A DNA stretch of 64,000 bases from Thermocatellispora tengchongensis (GCF_014202315.1 NZ_JACHGN010000008.1:167342-231341), one strand, 5' to 3'. Shown: positions 1-8,694, counted from the first letter of the stretch. Made by a program: numbers and translations. The notes: generated from the letters alone by a model not told the origin.

Positions 1-676
1 GTTCTTCCACGAGCTGGTCGGCCACCCGATGGAGGCCGACGTGCTGCGCTCGGGCACCGGCTACCTCGCCCCGCTGGCCGGGCGGCGCGTCGCCCCCGAG
101 TGGCTGTCCGTCGTGGACGGCGCCACCCGGGCCGCGGCCGGATACCGCGCCGCCTTCGACGACGAGGGCACCCCCTGCTCGGAGGTCGCCCTGATCGACC
201 GGGGCGTGGTCGGCCGCCCCATGACCGACCTCGCCACCGCCCGCCTGACGGGACAGGCCCCCACCGGGCACGGCCGCCGCCTGGACTACCGCCACCCGGC
301 CATCCCGCGCATGACGCACACCTGCGCGCTGGCCGACGCCACCGCCGAGCCCGCCCCCCACGAGTGGATCGAGCCCTGCGGCCTGCTGCTGGAGTCGATG
401 AACCTGGCCACGGGGGCCTTCGCCTTCCTCGCCCCCGCCCCGCTGCTGCGCCGCCAGGACGGCCCGCCGCTGCGCCTGCCGCCCCTGCGCATCGCGGGCG
501 ACGCGCTGCGCGTGCTGGCCGCGCTCAGCCCGTCCGACCCCGGCGTGGCCGAGTACGCCCGCGCCCGGCGGGGCTGCGGCAAGCTCGGCCAGTTCCCGCT
601 GCTGGTGACCTTCGCCAACTCCGGGGTCCGGCTGCCCGCGCACGCGGTCTCGATCGAGGCGGTCCCCGATGCGTGA
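1..676 (+). CDS. TldD-family zinc metalloprotease, C-terminal part (5' end outside window)
   Basis: The reading frame is open from base 2, so the gene begins upstream of the window. It opens with HELVGH followed by MEAD, the HExxGH zinc motif of the TldD/PmbA (U62) peptidases. Family hallmarks follow: DDEGTP, APTGHGRR, PRMTHT, and a C-terminal GCGKLGQFP resembling the usual GxCGKxGQ. TldD is the catalytic subunit of a TldD/TldE heterodimer that threads and cleaves unfolded peptides, for example in microcin B17 maturation. The stop overlaps the next gene by 8 bases, so the two are translationally coupled. The nearby LanB-like gene suggests it matures or releases a peptide product (inference). 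Family assignment is firm; substrate unknown. Confidence 0.88.
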   Translation, partial: FFHELVGHPMEADVLRSGTGYLAPLAGRRVAPEWLSVVDGATRAAAGYRAAFDDEGTPCSEVALIDRGVVGRPMTDLATARLTGQAPTGHGRRLDYRHPAIPRMTHTCALADATAEPAPHEWIEPCGLLLESMNLATGAFAFLAPAPLLRRQDGPPLRLPPLRIAGDALRVLAALSPSDPGVAEYARARRGCGKLGQFPLLVTFANSGVRLPAHAVSIEAVPDA

Positions 677-1736
677 GGCCGTGGACGACCTCGTCGTACG
701 GGCGCGCGGCACCCTCACGCCCGGACCCGGCACGCCCGGGGTGAGGCTGTCGGCCGAGGCGCTGGCCATGAGCCGCGACGACACGGGCGCGATCCGCGGG
801 TCCCGCCGCCTGCCCGGCGGCCCGCCGCCCGGCCACGGCGCGCCCGCCGCGGTGCGCGCGCTGCTCGACCGCGCGGCGCGGGCCCTGGCGGCGACGCCGT
901 TGCAGAGCGTGCTCGCCGAGGTGCGCGAGCTGCCCGCGCTGCGCTGGCGCTGGGCCCGGGTCCTCGCCCGCGTGGAGACCCCCTCCGGCCCGATGCTCAC
1001 CGGCGTGTCCGCCCCCTCGGCGGCCGGCGCCGCCCTGCCGGACCTGGACGGTCGCCTCCTCCTGCCGCCGTGCGAGCCCCCAGGGCCTCCGCCGCCCGGC
1101 TGGGAGGCCCTGCCGCTGCTGCTCCGCCCCGCCGTCGCCGCGGCGGTGGTGGCCGGCACGAGCCTGGTGCTGACCTCCCCGGCCGCCCGCTCCCGGCACG
1201 GCCGCCGGGTGCTGCCCGCGCTCACCCTCACCGACCTGCCCACCGCGCACCCCGAACCGGCCCGCGACGACGCCGCGCGCCCGGCGTCCGCGATCCCCCT
1301 GGTGGCCGGCGGCGTGCTGTGCCCGCCGCCCCGGGAGCCCGCCACCGGCGCGCTGCCCGGCCGGGCCGTGTGGGACCACGACCTGGGCGCCCTCGTCCCG
1401 GCCCCGCTCGCCCGGGTGCGCCTGTCCGGCCTCGCCGCCGTCCCGGAGCCGGACGGCGGGTTCGCCGAGCTGGTCTGGCCGGTGGAGGGCCTGCGCCGCT
1501 ACCACCCCGGCGGCGGCGTGCGGCTGATCTGCCTGGCCCGGGTGGCGCACCGTCCGCGCGAGTGGTTCGCCGTACGCGTGCGCGCCCGCCCGCAGGCGCT
1601 CCTGCGCGCCGTCTCGGGCGCGGCCGGCGAGCCCGTCACGGCGTGCGCCGACGCCGACGTAACGACCCCCTCACTGCTGTTGCCGAGCGCCCGCGAACTC
1701 GCGGCGGAAGGGAAGGGCACCATTGCAGCGCTATGA
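669..1736 (+). CDS. Divergent TldE/PmbA-like partner of the upstream TldD
   Basis: This 355-residue protein starts at an ATG overlapping the stop of the TldD gene (ATGCGTGA), the arrangement seen for TldD/TldE pairs. It has no HExxH motif, as expected for the non-catalytic TldE subunit. A segment around residues 175-185 (RVLPALTLTDLP) resembles the short strand preceding the domain junction in TldE. Overall similarity is weak and the protein is rich in Ala, Pro and Arg, so the call rests partly on position, length and coupling. The alternative is an unrelated protein specific to this peptide pathway. Its end overlaps the following oxidoreductase gene by 14 bases. Confidence 0.55.
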   Translation: MREAVDDLVVRARGTLTPGPGTPGVRLSAEALAMSRDDTGAIRGSRRLPGGPPPGHGAPAAVRALLDRAARALAATPLQSVLAEVRELPALRWRWARVLARVETPSGPMLTGVSAPSAAGAALPDLDGRLLLPPCEPPGPPPPGWEALPLLLRPAVAAAVVAGTSLVLTSPAARSRHGRRVLPALTLTDLPTAHPEPARDDAARPASAIPLVAGGVLCPPPREPATGALPGRAVWDHDLGALVPAPLARVRLSGLAAVPEPDGGFAELVWPVEGLRRYHPGGGVRLICLARVAHRPREWFAVRVRARPQALLRAVSGAAGEPVTACADADVTTPSLLLPSARELAAEGKGTIAAL

Positions 1737-2874
1737 CTTCGTCCTGGTCGGGGGCGGCATCGTCGGCGCCTGCCTGGCCGAGGAACTGGCCGGCACGGGC
1801 GCGTCGGTGGCCGTGCTCGACGCGGGCGACGAGGCCGGGCACGCCAGCGTGCGGGCCGCCGGGGTGGCGGTGCCGTCGCTGCGCTACGTCACCGACCTGG
1901 AGTTCTACCGCTGGCTGCAACGGGCCCGGCTGCGCCTGGACACCGACATCGAGCGGCTGGAGCCGCGCTATGGGGCCTTCAGCCTGACCCGGCCCATCCT
2001 GCGGATGCTGCGCCTGGCCGAGGTGCACCAGTACGCCGCCGCGCTGGAGGCCGCGGGCGTCACCGGCTGGCTGGACCCGGGCGCCCTCGCCGGCGACCTC
2101 GCCCGCGGCCTGGCCGACGGGCTCGCGCAGGGCCTGACCGCGGGGCTGCGCCTGTCGTACGAGCGCCGCCGCTTCCTGTACGACGAGAACGGCCTCATGG
2201 TGGACGGTGCCCGCTACCTCGCCGCCGTGCGCCGGCGCTGCCTGGACCTGGGCGTGGCGTGGCGGCAGCGTACGACGGTGCTGGAGGTGGGCGACGGCGC
2301 GGCGCTGGTCACCTCCGCGGGCACGGTGCGGGCCGACCGCACCGTGATCACCGCCGGCGCCTGGTCCGGCACCGCCGGGCTCGCCGGCAAGGGCGTGCCG
2401 GTGTACCCGCAACGCGGCCAGCTCGTCACGATCGCGAGCGAGGAGACACTGCCGTTGATCTTCTCCTCGATCTGCTACCTCGCCCCCGGCGTGGACGGCG
2501 AGATCATCGCGGGGGCGACCGAGGAGGACGCCGGCTTCGACGACCGGTGCGACGTCTCCGGCATCACCCGGCTGCTGCGCTTCGCCGCGGCCACGATGCC
2601 CTCGTTGCTCTCGGCCACCCCGACCGCGCTGCGCTCCGGACTGCGGCCCGTGTCGGCGACCGGCCGCCCGCTGATCGGCCGCGTCCCCGGAGAGGCCGGG
2701 CGCGGCGGCCGGCTCTGGGTGGCCTCCGGGCACGCCGGCCACGGGCTGATCTCGGCCCGGCTCACCGCCGAGAGCGTGGCCGCGGCCCTGACCACCGGCA
2801 CCTGGTTCGACCTGCCCGCGAGCATGTGCCCGAGCCGGGCGGCGGAGGCGAGGGCATGCGCATCGACCACGTGA
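1723..2874 (+). CDS. FAD-dependent oxidoreductase, D-amino-acid/glycine oxidase (DAO) family
   Basis: The 383-residue protein starts with the Rossmann motif GGGIVG (residues 10-15), then LDAGDEAG at the end of the second strand where FAD ribose is bound. A DAO-type C-terminal segment carries SGLRPVSATGRPLIG and ASGHAGHG. Such enzymes oxidise amines or amino acids to imines with O2. The chosen start is a TTG at 1723 with a GGAAGGG ribosome site just upstream; it begins inside the end of the TldE-like gene. Together with the LanB-like gene, FMN reductase and VOC protein it probably tailors a peptide- or amino-acid-derived product (inference). The family call is strong; the substrate is not. Confidence 0.8.
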   Translation: MQRYDFVLVGGGIVGACLAEELAGTGASVAVLDAGDEAGHASVRAAGVAVPSLRYVTDLEFYRWLQRARLRLDTDIERLEPRYGAFSLTRPILRMLRLAEVHQYAAALEAAGVTGWLDPGALAGDLARGLADGLAQGLTAGLRLSYERRRFLYDENGLMVDGARYLAAVRRRCLDLGVAWRQRTTVLEVGDGAALVTSAGTVRADRTVITAGAWSGTAGLAGKGVPVYPQRGQLVTIASEETLPLIFSSICYLAPGVDGEIIAGATEEDAGFDDRCDVSGITRLLRFAAATMPSLLSATPTALRSGLRPVSATGRPLIGRVPGEAGRGGRLWVASGHAGHGLISARLTAESVAAALTTGTWFDLPASMCPSRAAEARACASTT

Positions 2875-3533
2875 CCATCGGCGCCCGCGACGTCGGGCAG
2901 GCCCGTGAGCTGCTGTGGGACCGCTACGGGTTCGGCCTGGCCGAGGGCGGCCCGCTGCACGACGGGACCGCCAACTGGGTGGTGCCGTTCGACACGCCGG
3001 ACGTGCAGTACCTGGAGGTCGTCGTGCCCCGCGACGAGGACGCCATGGCCGCCGCCGGCATCCGCGACGGCTTCATGGAGCGCACCGCCGCGGGCCCCGC
3101 CTTCCTGACCTGGGCCGTGCTGGTCGAGGGCATCGAGGAGGCGGCGCGGCGCGTCGCCGGGCTGCTGGGCGAGGACCCCGGCCTGCTCCGCGGCGAGTCG
3201 GTACGCCCCGGCGGCCTGCGCCTGCCCTGGGCCGAGGCGGCGTACACGGCCTCGTGGCGGAAGCCCGCGCGCCCGTTCTTCCTGGAGTACGGCGCCTGGC
3301 CGCTGCGCCGCGCCCGAGTCCCCCGCGACCTGGCCGCGGCCCGGCACCGGACCACCCCCTCGGCGATCTCCGCCCTCGTCGTCGGCACCGGCGGCACCGC
3401 ACCCGCCGACCTGGACGCCTGGCTCGGGGGCGCCGACCTCCCGGTCCTCACCGAGCCGGACGCGCCGTGCGGGGTGCGCGAGGTCGTGGTCGAGACCCAC
3501 GGCGGCGGCCGGATCGCGGTGAGGCTGCCGTGA
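2856..3533 (+). CDS. VOC-superfamily (glyoxalase-like) protein
   Basis: The 225-residue protein begins MRIDHVTIGARDV, the typical first strand of a vicinal-oxygen-chelate module with its metal-binding His at position 4. It continues with the paired beta-alpha-beta-beta-beta layout of the glyoxalase-3-like group (about residues 1-150), including FDTPDVQYLEVV with a possible metal ligand Glu. The ATG at 2856 follows GGCGGAGGCG and overlaps the end of the oxidoreductase gene by 19 bases, so it belongs to the same operon. VOC proteins act as isomerases, dioxygenases or binding proteins; the reaction here cannot be told from sequence. Confidence 0.7.
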   Translation: MRIDHVTIGARDVGQARELLWDRYGFGLAEGGPLHDGTANWVVPFDTPDVQYLEVVVPRDEDAMAAAGIRDGFMERTAAGPAFLTWAVLVEGIEEAARRVAGLLGEDPGLLRGESVRPGGLRLPWAEAAYTASWRKPARPFFLEYGAWPLRRARVPRDLAAARHRTTPSAISALVVGTGGTAPADLDAWLGGADLPVLTEPDAPCGVREVVVETHGGGRIAVRLP

Positions 3534-3569
3534 GGCGTACCAGAACGCACGACAGGAGCAGGTGACGTC

Positions 3570-4263
3570 ATGAGCCCGGTCCCCGCAGTGGTCCTCCTCA
3601 GCGGATCGCTCAACCCCGACTCCAGATCCGAACGCGTGGCGGCGTGGTGCCGACCAGTGCGCCCGCCACGGCGCCACCACCCGCCTGTTCCGCGGCGCCG
3701 ACCTGACGTTCCCGCACTACCACCCGTCCGGCGAGCACGCCGATCCCCGGGTCCGCGAGTACCTGGAGGCCCTGGAGCGCGCCGACGGCGTCGTCCTGGT
3801 CTCGCCCGCCTACCACGGCACCGTCTCCGGCCTGCTCAAGAACGCCCTCGACTACGTCAACGACCTCGCCGCCCCGCAACGCCCCCTCCTGGACGGCCGT
3901 GCCGTGGGCTGCGTCGCGGTCGCCCGCGGCGACCAGGGCGCCACCACCACCCTGGCCACCCTGCGCACCGTCGCCCACGCCCTGCGCGGCTGGCCCACCC
4001 CGCTCGGGATCGCCCTGTCCGGCGAGTCCGCCCGCTTCGCCGACCCACCCCACACCGCCACCATCCCCGCCGCCGCCCCCACCCCCGCCCCCGCCCGCGC
4101 CCCCATCCCCGATCCCCTCCCCGCTGGCGCCCCCATCCCCGATCCCGTCCCCGTCCCCGGGCACGAGCGCGCCCGCGCGCAGACGTGCGTGATGCTGGGC
4201 CAGGTGATCTTCCTGGCCCGCATCGTCGCCCGAAAACGAGCCGCCGAGTTGCAGCGCGCCTGA
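3570..4263 (+). pseudogene. NADPH-dependent FMN reductase, frameshifted near 3650
   Basis: The first 27 residues (starting MSPVPAVVLLSGSLNPDSRS) carry the phosphate-loop start of the flavodoxin-like FMN reductases (GSLNPxSRS). The frame then runs into arginine- and proline-rich nonsense. From about 3650 the coding sequence resumes in the +1 frame with SPAYHGTVSGLLKNALDY, the SPxYxGxxSGxLKNxLD family motif, and continues to the stop at 4261-4263. The junction around WCRP versus ADQC fits loss of two bases (GC) or gain of one, so no single open frame encodes the enzyme. The C-terminal third has a Pro-rich insertion encoded by two 20-base direct repeats at 4097-4116 and 4127-4146. It may be a real mutation or a sequencing error. 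Confidence 0.75.
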
Positions 4264-4312
4264 CCGGCACCCGCCCCACCCCCTCCTCCACACACCGTTG
4301 CGGAAGGAACCC

Positions 4313-6955
4313 ATGCGAATCGCAGAACCCACCCCCACCCCACAGGACACCACCCCCGCTCCCGGGACCCCGCGCACCATGCGCGGGGTCCGGGAGGGCG
4401 GCGACGAGCCGGAGGAGGGCGGCGCGCTCGCGTGGCGGGTGGCGGCGGGCGGCGGAGAGCTGGCCGTGGAACTGTTCCCCTGGTTCCTGCTGCGCACCAC
4501 CGGGATGCCGGTGCGGTTGCTGGACGGGCTGGCGGGGGAAGAGGCGGGGCGGCTCACCGATCGGGTGCTCGCGGCCGAGCGCGACATCGACGACGCGCGG
4601 CGGGCGTTCGAGGCGAACGCGCGGGCCATGCGCGAGGCGGTGGTGCGCATGGAGCCGGTACGCCGCTCGCGCAAGATCGCCCGGCACTGCCTGCGCGCCG
4701 TGCGCGAGGGCGTCCCGCTGGGGGAGGAGGAGATCGGGCTGCTGGCGCAGCTCGGGCAGGCGGAGTGGGTGGCCCGCTGGGAGATCGCGGTCGCCGCCGC
4801 CCGCGAGGCGTACGGCCACGCCGCCCGCGCCCACGCCAGGGCCCTCGCCGCCGCGCGCAGGCGGGTCGCCGAGGCGTACGACGACGACGCGGTGCGGCAC
4901 GCCGTGTTCGTCTCCAACCCCGGCTTCCACCGGGCCGCCGGCGACGGGCCGCTCCCGCGCGAGGAGGACGCCGGCGCCGACCGGCGGTCCCGGCTGCTCA
5001 TCGCCACCGTCCACCGCTACCTGCGCCGCTTCGCCACCCGCTGCGAGACCGTCTCGTTCTTCGGCCCCACCCTGCACGCCCGTCTCGACCCCGGCGAGCC
5101 CGCCGCGCTCCTCGTCGGCGAGCCGGGGCCGGAGCGGGTGGTCGTCGAGGCCAGCGCGTGGCTGGCCGACCACCTCCAGGACGTGCTGAAACGGGCCGCC
5201 GCCCCGGCCGGTCTGCGCGTGTGGCGCAGCCCCGTCTTCCGCGAGCCGCCCCCGGAGCAGGGACCCGCCCCGGGCCTGGAGCGCACCCTGGACGGCAGGC
5301 GGGTGCGGGTGCCCGAGCCCGCGCTGCGGCTGTGGCGGGCGGCCGACGGCCGGCGCACGCTCGGCGAACTGGCCCGGGAGCTGGGCCTGCCGGTCGAGGA
5401 GGCCGTCGCGCTCGCCCGCGCGCTCGGCCCCGCCGTGATCATCTCCTGGCACCGGCTCCCCGCCACCGAGCTGCGGCCCCTCACCGCCCTGTCCCGCGCG
5501 GTCCGCGGCGACACCACGTCCGGTGGCGTGTCCGGCGGGGTGTCCGTGGGCGCATCCGGGGGCGTCTCCGGGGGCGCTTCGGGCGGCGCGGCGGCGGGCG
5601 CGGCCGGTGCGGCGCTGGCCGCGCTGTCGGAGCTGCGCTCCCGGTACGAGAGCGCCCCCTGGCCCGTCCGCGCGGCCCACTTCGAGGCGGCGCAGGCGGT
5701 GGTCGCCGGGCTCGGCGCCCAGCCGAGACAGGGGGCCGGGCGGCACTACGCCGACCGCGAGATCTTCCACGAGGACCGGTCCAGCCCCTACAGCGAGCGG
5801 GTCACCATCGGCGGGGCCGCGCTCGCCCGGCTCCGGGACGCGCTGTCGTCGGTGCTGCCGGTCTGCGCGCTGGCCGCGCTGCTGGCCCGGCAGGACGCCC
5901 GCGACGCGCTCCGCGCCGAGCTGGCCGGACGCGCCGCGCCGCTGGCCCGGCTCGCGGTGGCGAACCTGCGCGCCGACTCCCCCCGGCTGCGGGCCCTCAC
6001 CTCCCTCCTGCGCGACCTCGTGGCCGCCCACGCCGACGGCGCCGCCCCCGGCGCCCGCCAGACCGTACGCCTCAGCGGCCGTGACGTGTCGCTCGCGACC
6101 GCCCCGCTGTGGGCCGCGCTCGCCGAGGAGCCCGCCCCGCCGGACGACATCGACGCCTGCCTGCCCAGCCCCGACATGATGGCCGTGGGCCCCGACCTGG
6201 CGACCGCCACGTGGCTGCTGTCGGAGCTGCACGACGACTGCGGCTCCATCTACGGCGGGCTGGCCGGGCGGCTGCACTCCGACCCCGACGGCCTGTGGCG
6301 GGGCTTCCTCGCCCGCGCGGGCCGGTACGTCCCGCCCGCCGGCGTCGCCACGGTCGTCTCGCGGCGGCGCAACGCCCACGTCACCCCGGAGCTGCCCGGC
6401 CTGTCCATCGAGCTCAGCGGCCTGTCGGGCAAGCCGCGCGGGCAGACCGCGCCCATCGCCGACGCCGTGGTGCCGCCCACGGCCGACGCGGTGGAGGTCG
6501 CCGGGCGGCGCTACCGGCTCTACCCGGGCGACGTGGCCGCGTCCCCGCTGCACCGCGCGCTGTCGCTGCCGGCGCTCGTGCCCGTGCCGGTGGACCTGGG
6601 CGCCCACACTCCCCGGATCATGATCGACGACATGATCTACCAGCGCGAGCGGTGGCGGGTGCGCCTGCCGGAGGAACGCGCCGAGGACCCCTTCGAGCGC
6701 TGGCTGCGGCTGCACCGGCTCAAGGAGGCCCACGGCCTGCCGCGGCACGTCTTCGTCCGCCACCCCGCCGAGGCCAAGCCCTTCCACGTGGACTTCCTCG
6801 ACCCACTCGCCGTGGAGGACCTGGCCCGGCTCGACCCCGCCGAGGTGCTGGTCACCGAGATGCTGCCCACCCCCGGGGAGCTGTGGTGGCGTCCCGGGGG
6901 CGAGCCGCAGTGCGCCGAACTGCGCCTCGGCTGCTTCCTGCGCATGGTGCGCTGA
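4313..6955 (+). CDS. LanB-like tRNA-dependent enzyme (lantibiotic dehydratase N-domain only; possible PEARL)
   Basis: This 880-residue protein resembles the glutamylation domain of class I lanthipeptide dehydratases. A helix with VHRYLRRFATRCETVSFFGP (about residues 225-250) matches the conserved KYLRR...SFFGP region. It ends LVTEMLPTPGELWW where that domain normally ends. No SpaB_C elimination domain follows, and none lies nearby. Stand-alone proteins of this shape are either the first half of split dehydratases or peptide aminoacyl-tRNA ligases (PEARLs), which add an amino acid to a scaffold peptide from aminoacyl-tRNA. The ATG at 4313 is preferred over TTG 4298 because GGAAGGA lies 5 bases upstream of it. 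A Gly/Ser/Ala-rich linker sits near residues 400-430. No precursor peptide is visible in the window. Confidence 0.8.
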   Translation: MRIAEPTPTPQDTTPAPGTPRTMRGVREGGDEPEEGGALAWRVAAGGGELAVELFPWFLLRTTGMPVRLLDGLAGEEAGRLTDRVLAAERDIDDARRAFEANARAMREAVVRMEPVRRSRKIARHCLRAVREGVPLGEEEIGLLAQLGQAEWVARWEIAVAAAREAYGHAARAHARALAAARRRVAEAYDDDAVRHAVFVSNPGFHRAAGDGPLPREEDAGADRRSRLLIATVHRYLRRFATRCETVSFFGPTLHARLDPGEPAALLVGEPGPERVVVEASAWLADHLQDVLKRAAAPAGLRVWRSPVFREPPPEQGPAPGLERTLDGRRVRVPEPALRLWRAADGRRTLGELARELGLPVEEAVALARALGPAVIISWHRLPATELRPLTALSRAVRGDTTSGGVSGGVSVGASGGVSGGASGGAAAGAAGAALAALSELRSRYESAPWPVRAAHFEAAQAVVAGLGAQPRQGAGRHYADREIFHEDRSSPYSERVTIGGAALARLRDALSSVLPVCALAALLARQDARDALRAELAGRAAPLARLAVANLRADSPRLRALTSLLRDLVAAHADGAAPGARQTVRLSGRDVSLATAPLWAALAEEPAPPDDIDACLPSPDMMAVGPDLATATWLLSELHDDCGSIYGGLAGRLHSDPDGLWRGFLARAGRYVPPAGVATVVSRRRNAHVTPELPGLSIELSGLSGKPRGQTAPIADAVVPPTADAVEVAGRRYRLYPGDVAASPLHRALSLPALVPVPVDLGAHTPRIMIDDMIYQRERWRVRLPEERAEDPFERWLRLHRLKEAHGLPRHVFVRHPAEAKPFHVDFLDPLAVEDLARLDPAEVLVTEMLPTPGELWWRPGGEPQCAELRLGCFLRMVR

Positions 6956-7115
6956 GATCCGGGCCGTCACGGCGCGGGGTGCGCTGCGATCCGGGCTGTC
7001 ACCGCGCGTGGTGCGTTGCGATCTCGGCCGTTGCCGCGCGTGGTGCCCGCTGCGATCTCGGCCGTCGCCGCGCGTGGTGCCCGCTGCGATCCCGGCCGTC
7101 GCCGCGCCTGGTGGC
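6953..7115. repeat. Five imperfect tandem repeats of 32-34 bases
   Basis: Units begin at about 6953, 6985, 7017, 7051 and 7085. Each contains a core close to TGCGATCTCGGCCGTCGCC followed by GCGCGTGGTGC. Unit spacing is 32, 32, 34 and 34 bases, so translation in any frame is not periodic and the array is unlikely to encode a repeat peptide. The first unit includes the stop codon of the LanB-like gene, and the last ends about 14 bases before the end of the convergent methyltransferase gene. The units have no long self-complementarity, so this is not a standard terminator. Confidence 0.8.
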
Positions 7116-7128
7116 GGCGAGAGCGGCC

Positions 7129-7929
7129 TCACTCCCGGCGGCGCGCGACGACGACGGTGGCGTACAGCTCCCCGGAGGTCACCACGCACGGCTCCAGGCC
7201 GTGCCCGGCGACCTCGGCGGCGATGCGCGCGGCCTGCCTCTCACCGGTCTCGAACAGCAGGTGGCCGCCGGGGGCCAGCCAGTCCGGCGCGCCCGCGGCC
7301 ACCCGGCGCAGCACGTCCAGGCCGTCGGCGCCGCCGTCGAGCGCCACCAGGGGCTCGTGCTCGCGGGCCTCCGGGGGCAGCAGGCCGACCTCGCCGGTGG
7401 GCACGTAGGGCGCGTTGGCCACCAGGACGCCGACGCGCCCGCGCAGCCCGCCGGGCAGCGCGTCGTACAGGTCGCCCTGGTGGACCCGGCCCCCAAAGGG
7501 GCCGAGGTTGCGGCGCGCGCAGCGTACGGCGGCGGGGTCGAGGTCGGCGGCGTGCAGCTCGATCCCCGGCACGGCCGCGGCCACCGCCGCGCCGACCGGG
7601 CCCGCCCCGCAGCACAGGTCCACCACGACCGCTCCCGGCGTGGTCAGGCCGATCGCCTGCCGCGCCAGGAACTCGGTGCGGCGGCGCGGCACGAACACGC
7701 CCGGCTCGACGGCGACCCGCAGGCCGCAGAAATCGGCCCAGCCGAGGACGTGTTCGAGCGGCAGTCCGGCCGCCCGCCGGTCCACCATGGCGTCCAGCTC
7801 GGCCGGGCCCGCCGCCGAGCCGGCCAGCAGCCGGGCCTCGTCCTCGGCGAACACACAGCCCGCGGCCCGGAGCCTGGCCACGATCGAGGACAGGGGAGAA
7901 GAAGATGACGAAGATGGGGAGATCCGCAC
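7129..7929 (-). CDS. Putative protein N5-glutamine methyltransferase, PrmC/HemK-related
   Basis: The 266-residue protein has a SAM-binding motif VVDLCCGAGPVG (about residues 116-127), an acidic loop HAADLDPAA, and NAPYVP in place of the NPPY catalytic motif of PrmC. NAPY is typical of a PrmC-related actinobacterial family of unknown substrate. The motif predicts methylation of a Gln or similar amide nitrogen. The start is a GTG at 7929 with AAAGG about 8 bases upstream; the first 12 residues are a Ser-rich run, so a slightly later start is possible. It converges on the LanB-like gene; whether it modifies that pathway's product is unknown. Confidence 0.75.
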   Translation of the reverse strand: MRISPSSSSSSPLSSIVARLRAAGCVFAEDEARLLAGSAAGPAELDAMVDRRAAGLPLEHVLGWADFCGLRVAVEPGVFVPRRRTEFLARQAIGLTTPGAVVVDLCCGAGPVGAAVAAAVPGIELHAADLDPAAVRCARRNLGPFGGRVHQGDLYDALPGGLRGRVGVLVANAPYVPTGEVGLLPPEAREHEPLVALDGGADGLDVLRRVAAGAPDWLAPGGHLLFETGERQAARIAAEVAGHGLEPCVVTSGELYATVVVARRRE

Positions 7930-8215
7930 GTGAGCGCCTTTCGCGATGCCGACGGGCGCTCTCGGCGGTCAGCGCGGCGAGCCGCTCGCGGGCGGCCGCG
8001 CGGGCGTGAGGTGAGAGCACCCGGCCTGTACTGGCGTGATGGGTCTCACCTCCTCGGTCCGCAGTGTGCCGGAGAGGAAAATGCTACAGCAGCCCCCGCC
8101 GGGCGTAGGACCGGGTCCGGAACACCCGCCGAAACAACATTTACCTCGGCAAAAGCCGCAGCTTTCACCGTCTCAGTACTGTCAGGTACATGGCCGTATA
8201 CCGAGAGGAGTCGCC
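7930..8215. promoter_or_regulatory. Divergent promoter region, methyltransferase / DUF7144 gene
   Basis: This 286-base stretch separates two divergently transcribed genes. The half near 8090-8200 is clearly richer in A and T than its surroundings (for example around 8125-8165), as expected of a promoter. A ribosome site GAGAGGAG lies at about 8202-8209 for the downstream gene. I could not assign -35/-10 boxes with confidence and saw no long inverted repeat. A GC-rich minus-strand reading frame covers 7930-8020, but it looks like frame noise. Confidence 0.45.
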
Positions 8216-8626
8216 ATGACCTACCAAGCGCGGCGCCACGTCACCGGCTGGGTCGGCTGGGTGTGGTTCGCCGGCCTGATGATGATCATGTCGGGCGTCT
8301 TCAACGCCATCTCCGGCCTCTACGCCATCTTCAAGGGCGATTTCTACATCCAGACGGCCAGGCGGCTGCTGCTGTTCGACCTCACCGCCTGGGGCTGGGT
8401 GCACCTGCTGCTCGGCGTACTCCTGGTCGTGGCGGGTGTCGCGGTCAGCGTCGGCCAGACCTGGGCCCGGGTCGTCGCGGCGGTCCTGGTCATGATCAAC
8501 GCCATCACCCAGCTCATCTGGATCACGATCAATCCGTGGTGGTCGCTGGCCGTCATCGCCCTGGACGTCGTCATCCTGTACGCCCTGATCGTCCACGGCC
8601 GCGAAGCCGCCGAGGCGGGCCGCTGA
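8216..8626 (+). CDS. DUF7144-type four-helix membrane protein
   Basis: The 136-residue protein has four hydrophobic segments, at about residues 13-36, 58-80, 83-105 and 108-128. A Trp-rich first helix follows GWVGWVWFAG, and NAISGLYAIF comes after it. This is the pattern of the small actinobacterial DUF7144 (vitamin K epoxide reductase-neighbour-like) integral membrane proteins, whose function is unknown. The ATG at 8216 has GAGAGGAG about 7 bases upstream; longer in-frame starts reach into the promoter region and are less likely. It appears monocistronic, followed by a hairpin that precedes the exporter gene. Confidence 0.72.
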   Translation: MTYQARRHVTGWVGWVWFAGLMMIMSGVFNAISGLYAIFKGDFYIQTARRLLLFDLTAWGWVHLLLGVLLVVAGVAVSVGQTWARVVAAVLVMINAITQLIWITINPWWSLAVIALDVVILYALIVHGREAAEAGR

Positions 8627-8694
8627 CGGCTCGCTCGCGAGAGGCCCGGAAGATTTCTCCGCCCGGCGTGTAGAGGAGCGCGTGGCGGCTCCGA

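Noticed and set aside
6953-7115. Repeat array considered as a CRISPR array or repeat peptide
   Set aside because: Units abut directly without variable spacers, and 32-34 base periods break the reading frame.
3857-7189. Very long minus-strand frame (over 1100 codons) opposite the LanB-like gene
   Set aside because: It is an antisense shadow caused by high GC: Arg/Gly/Gln-rich, no motif, and it crosses several real genes.
7241-8020. Alternative minus-strand frame overlapping the methyltransferase, beginning near 8020
   Set aside because: Only the first 40 codons look protein-like; the rest is Arg/Gly-rich noise, and the methyltransferase frame carries the SAM and NAPY motifs.
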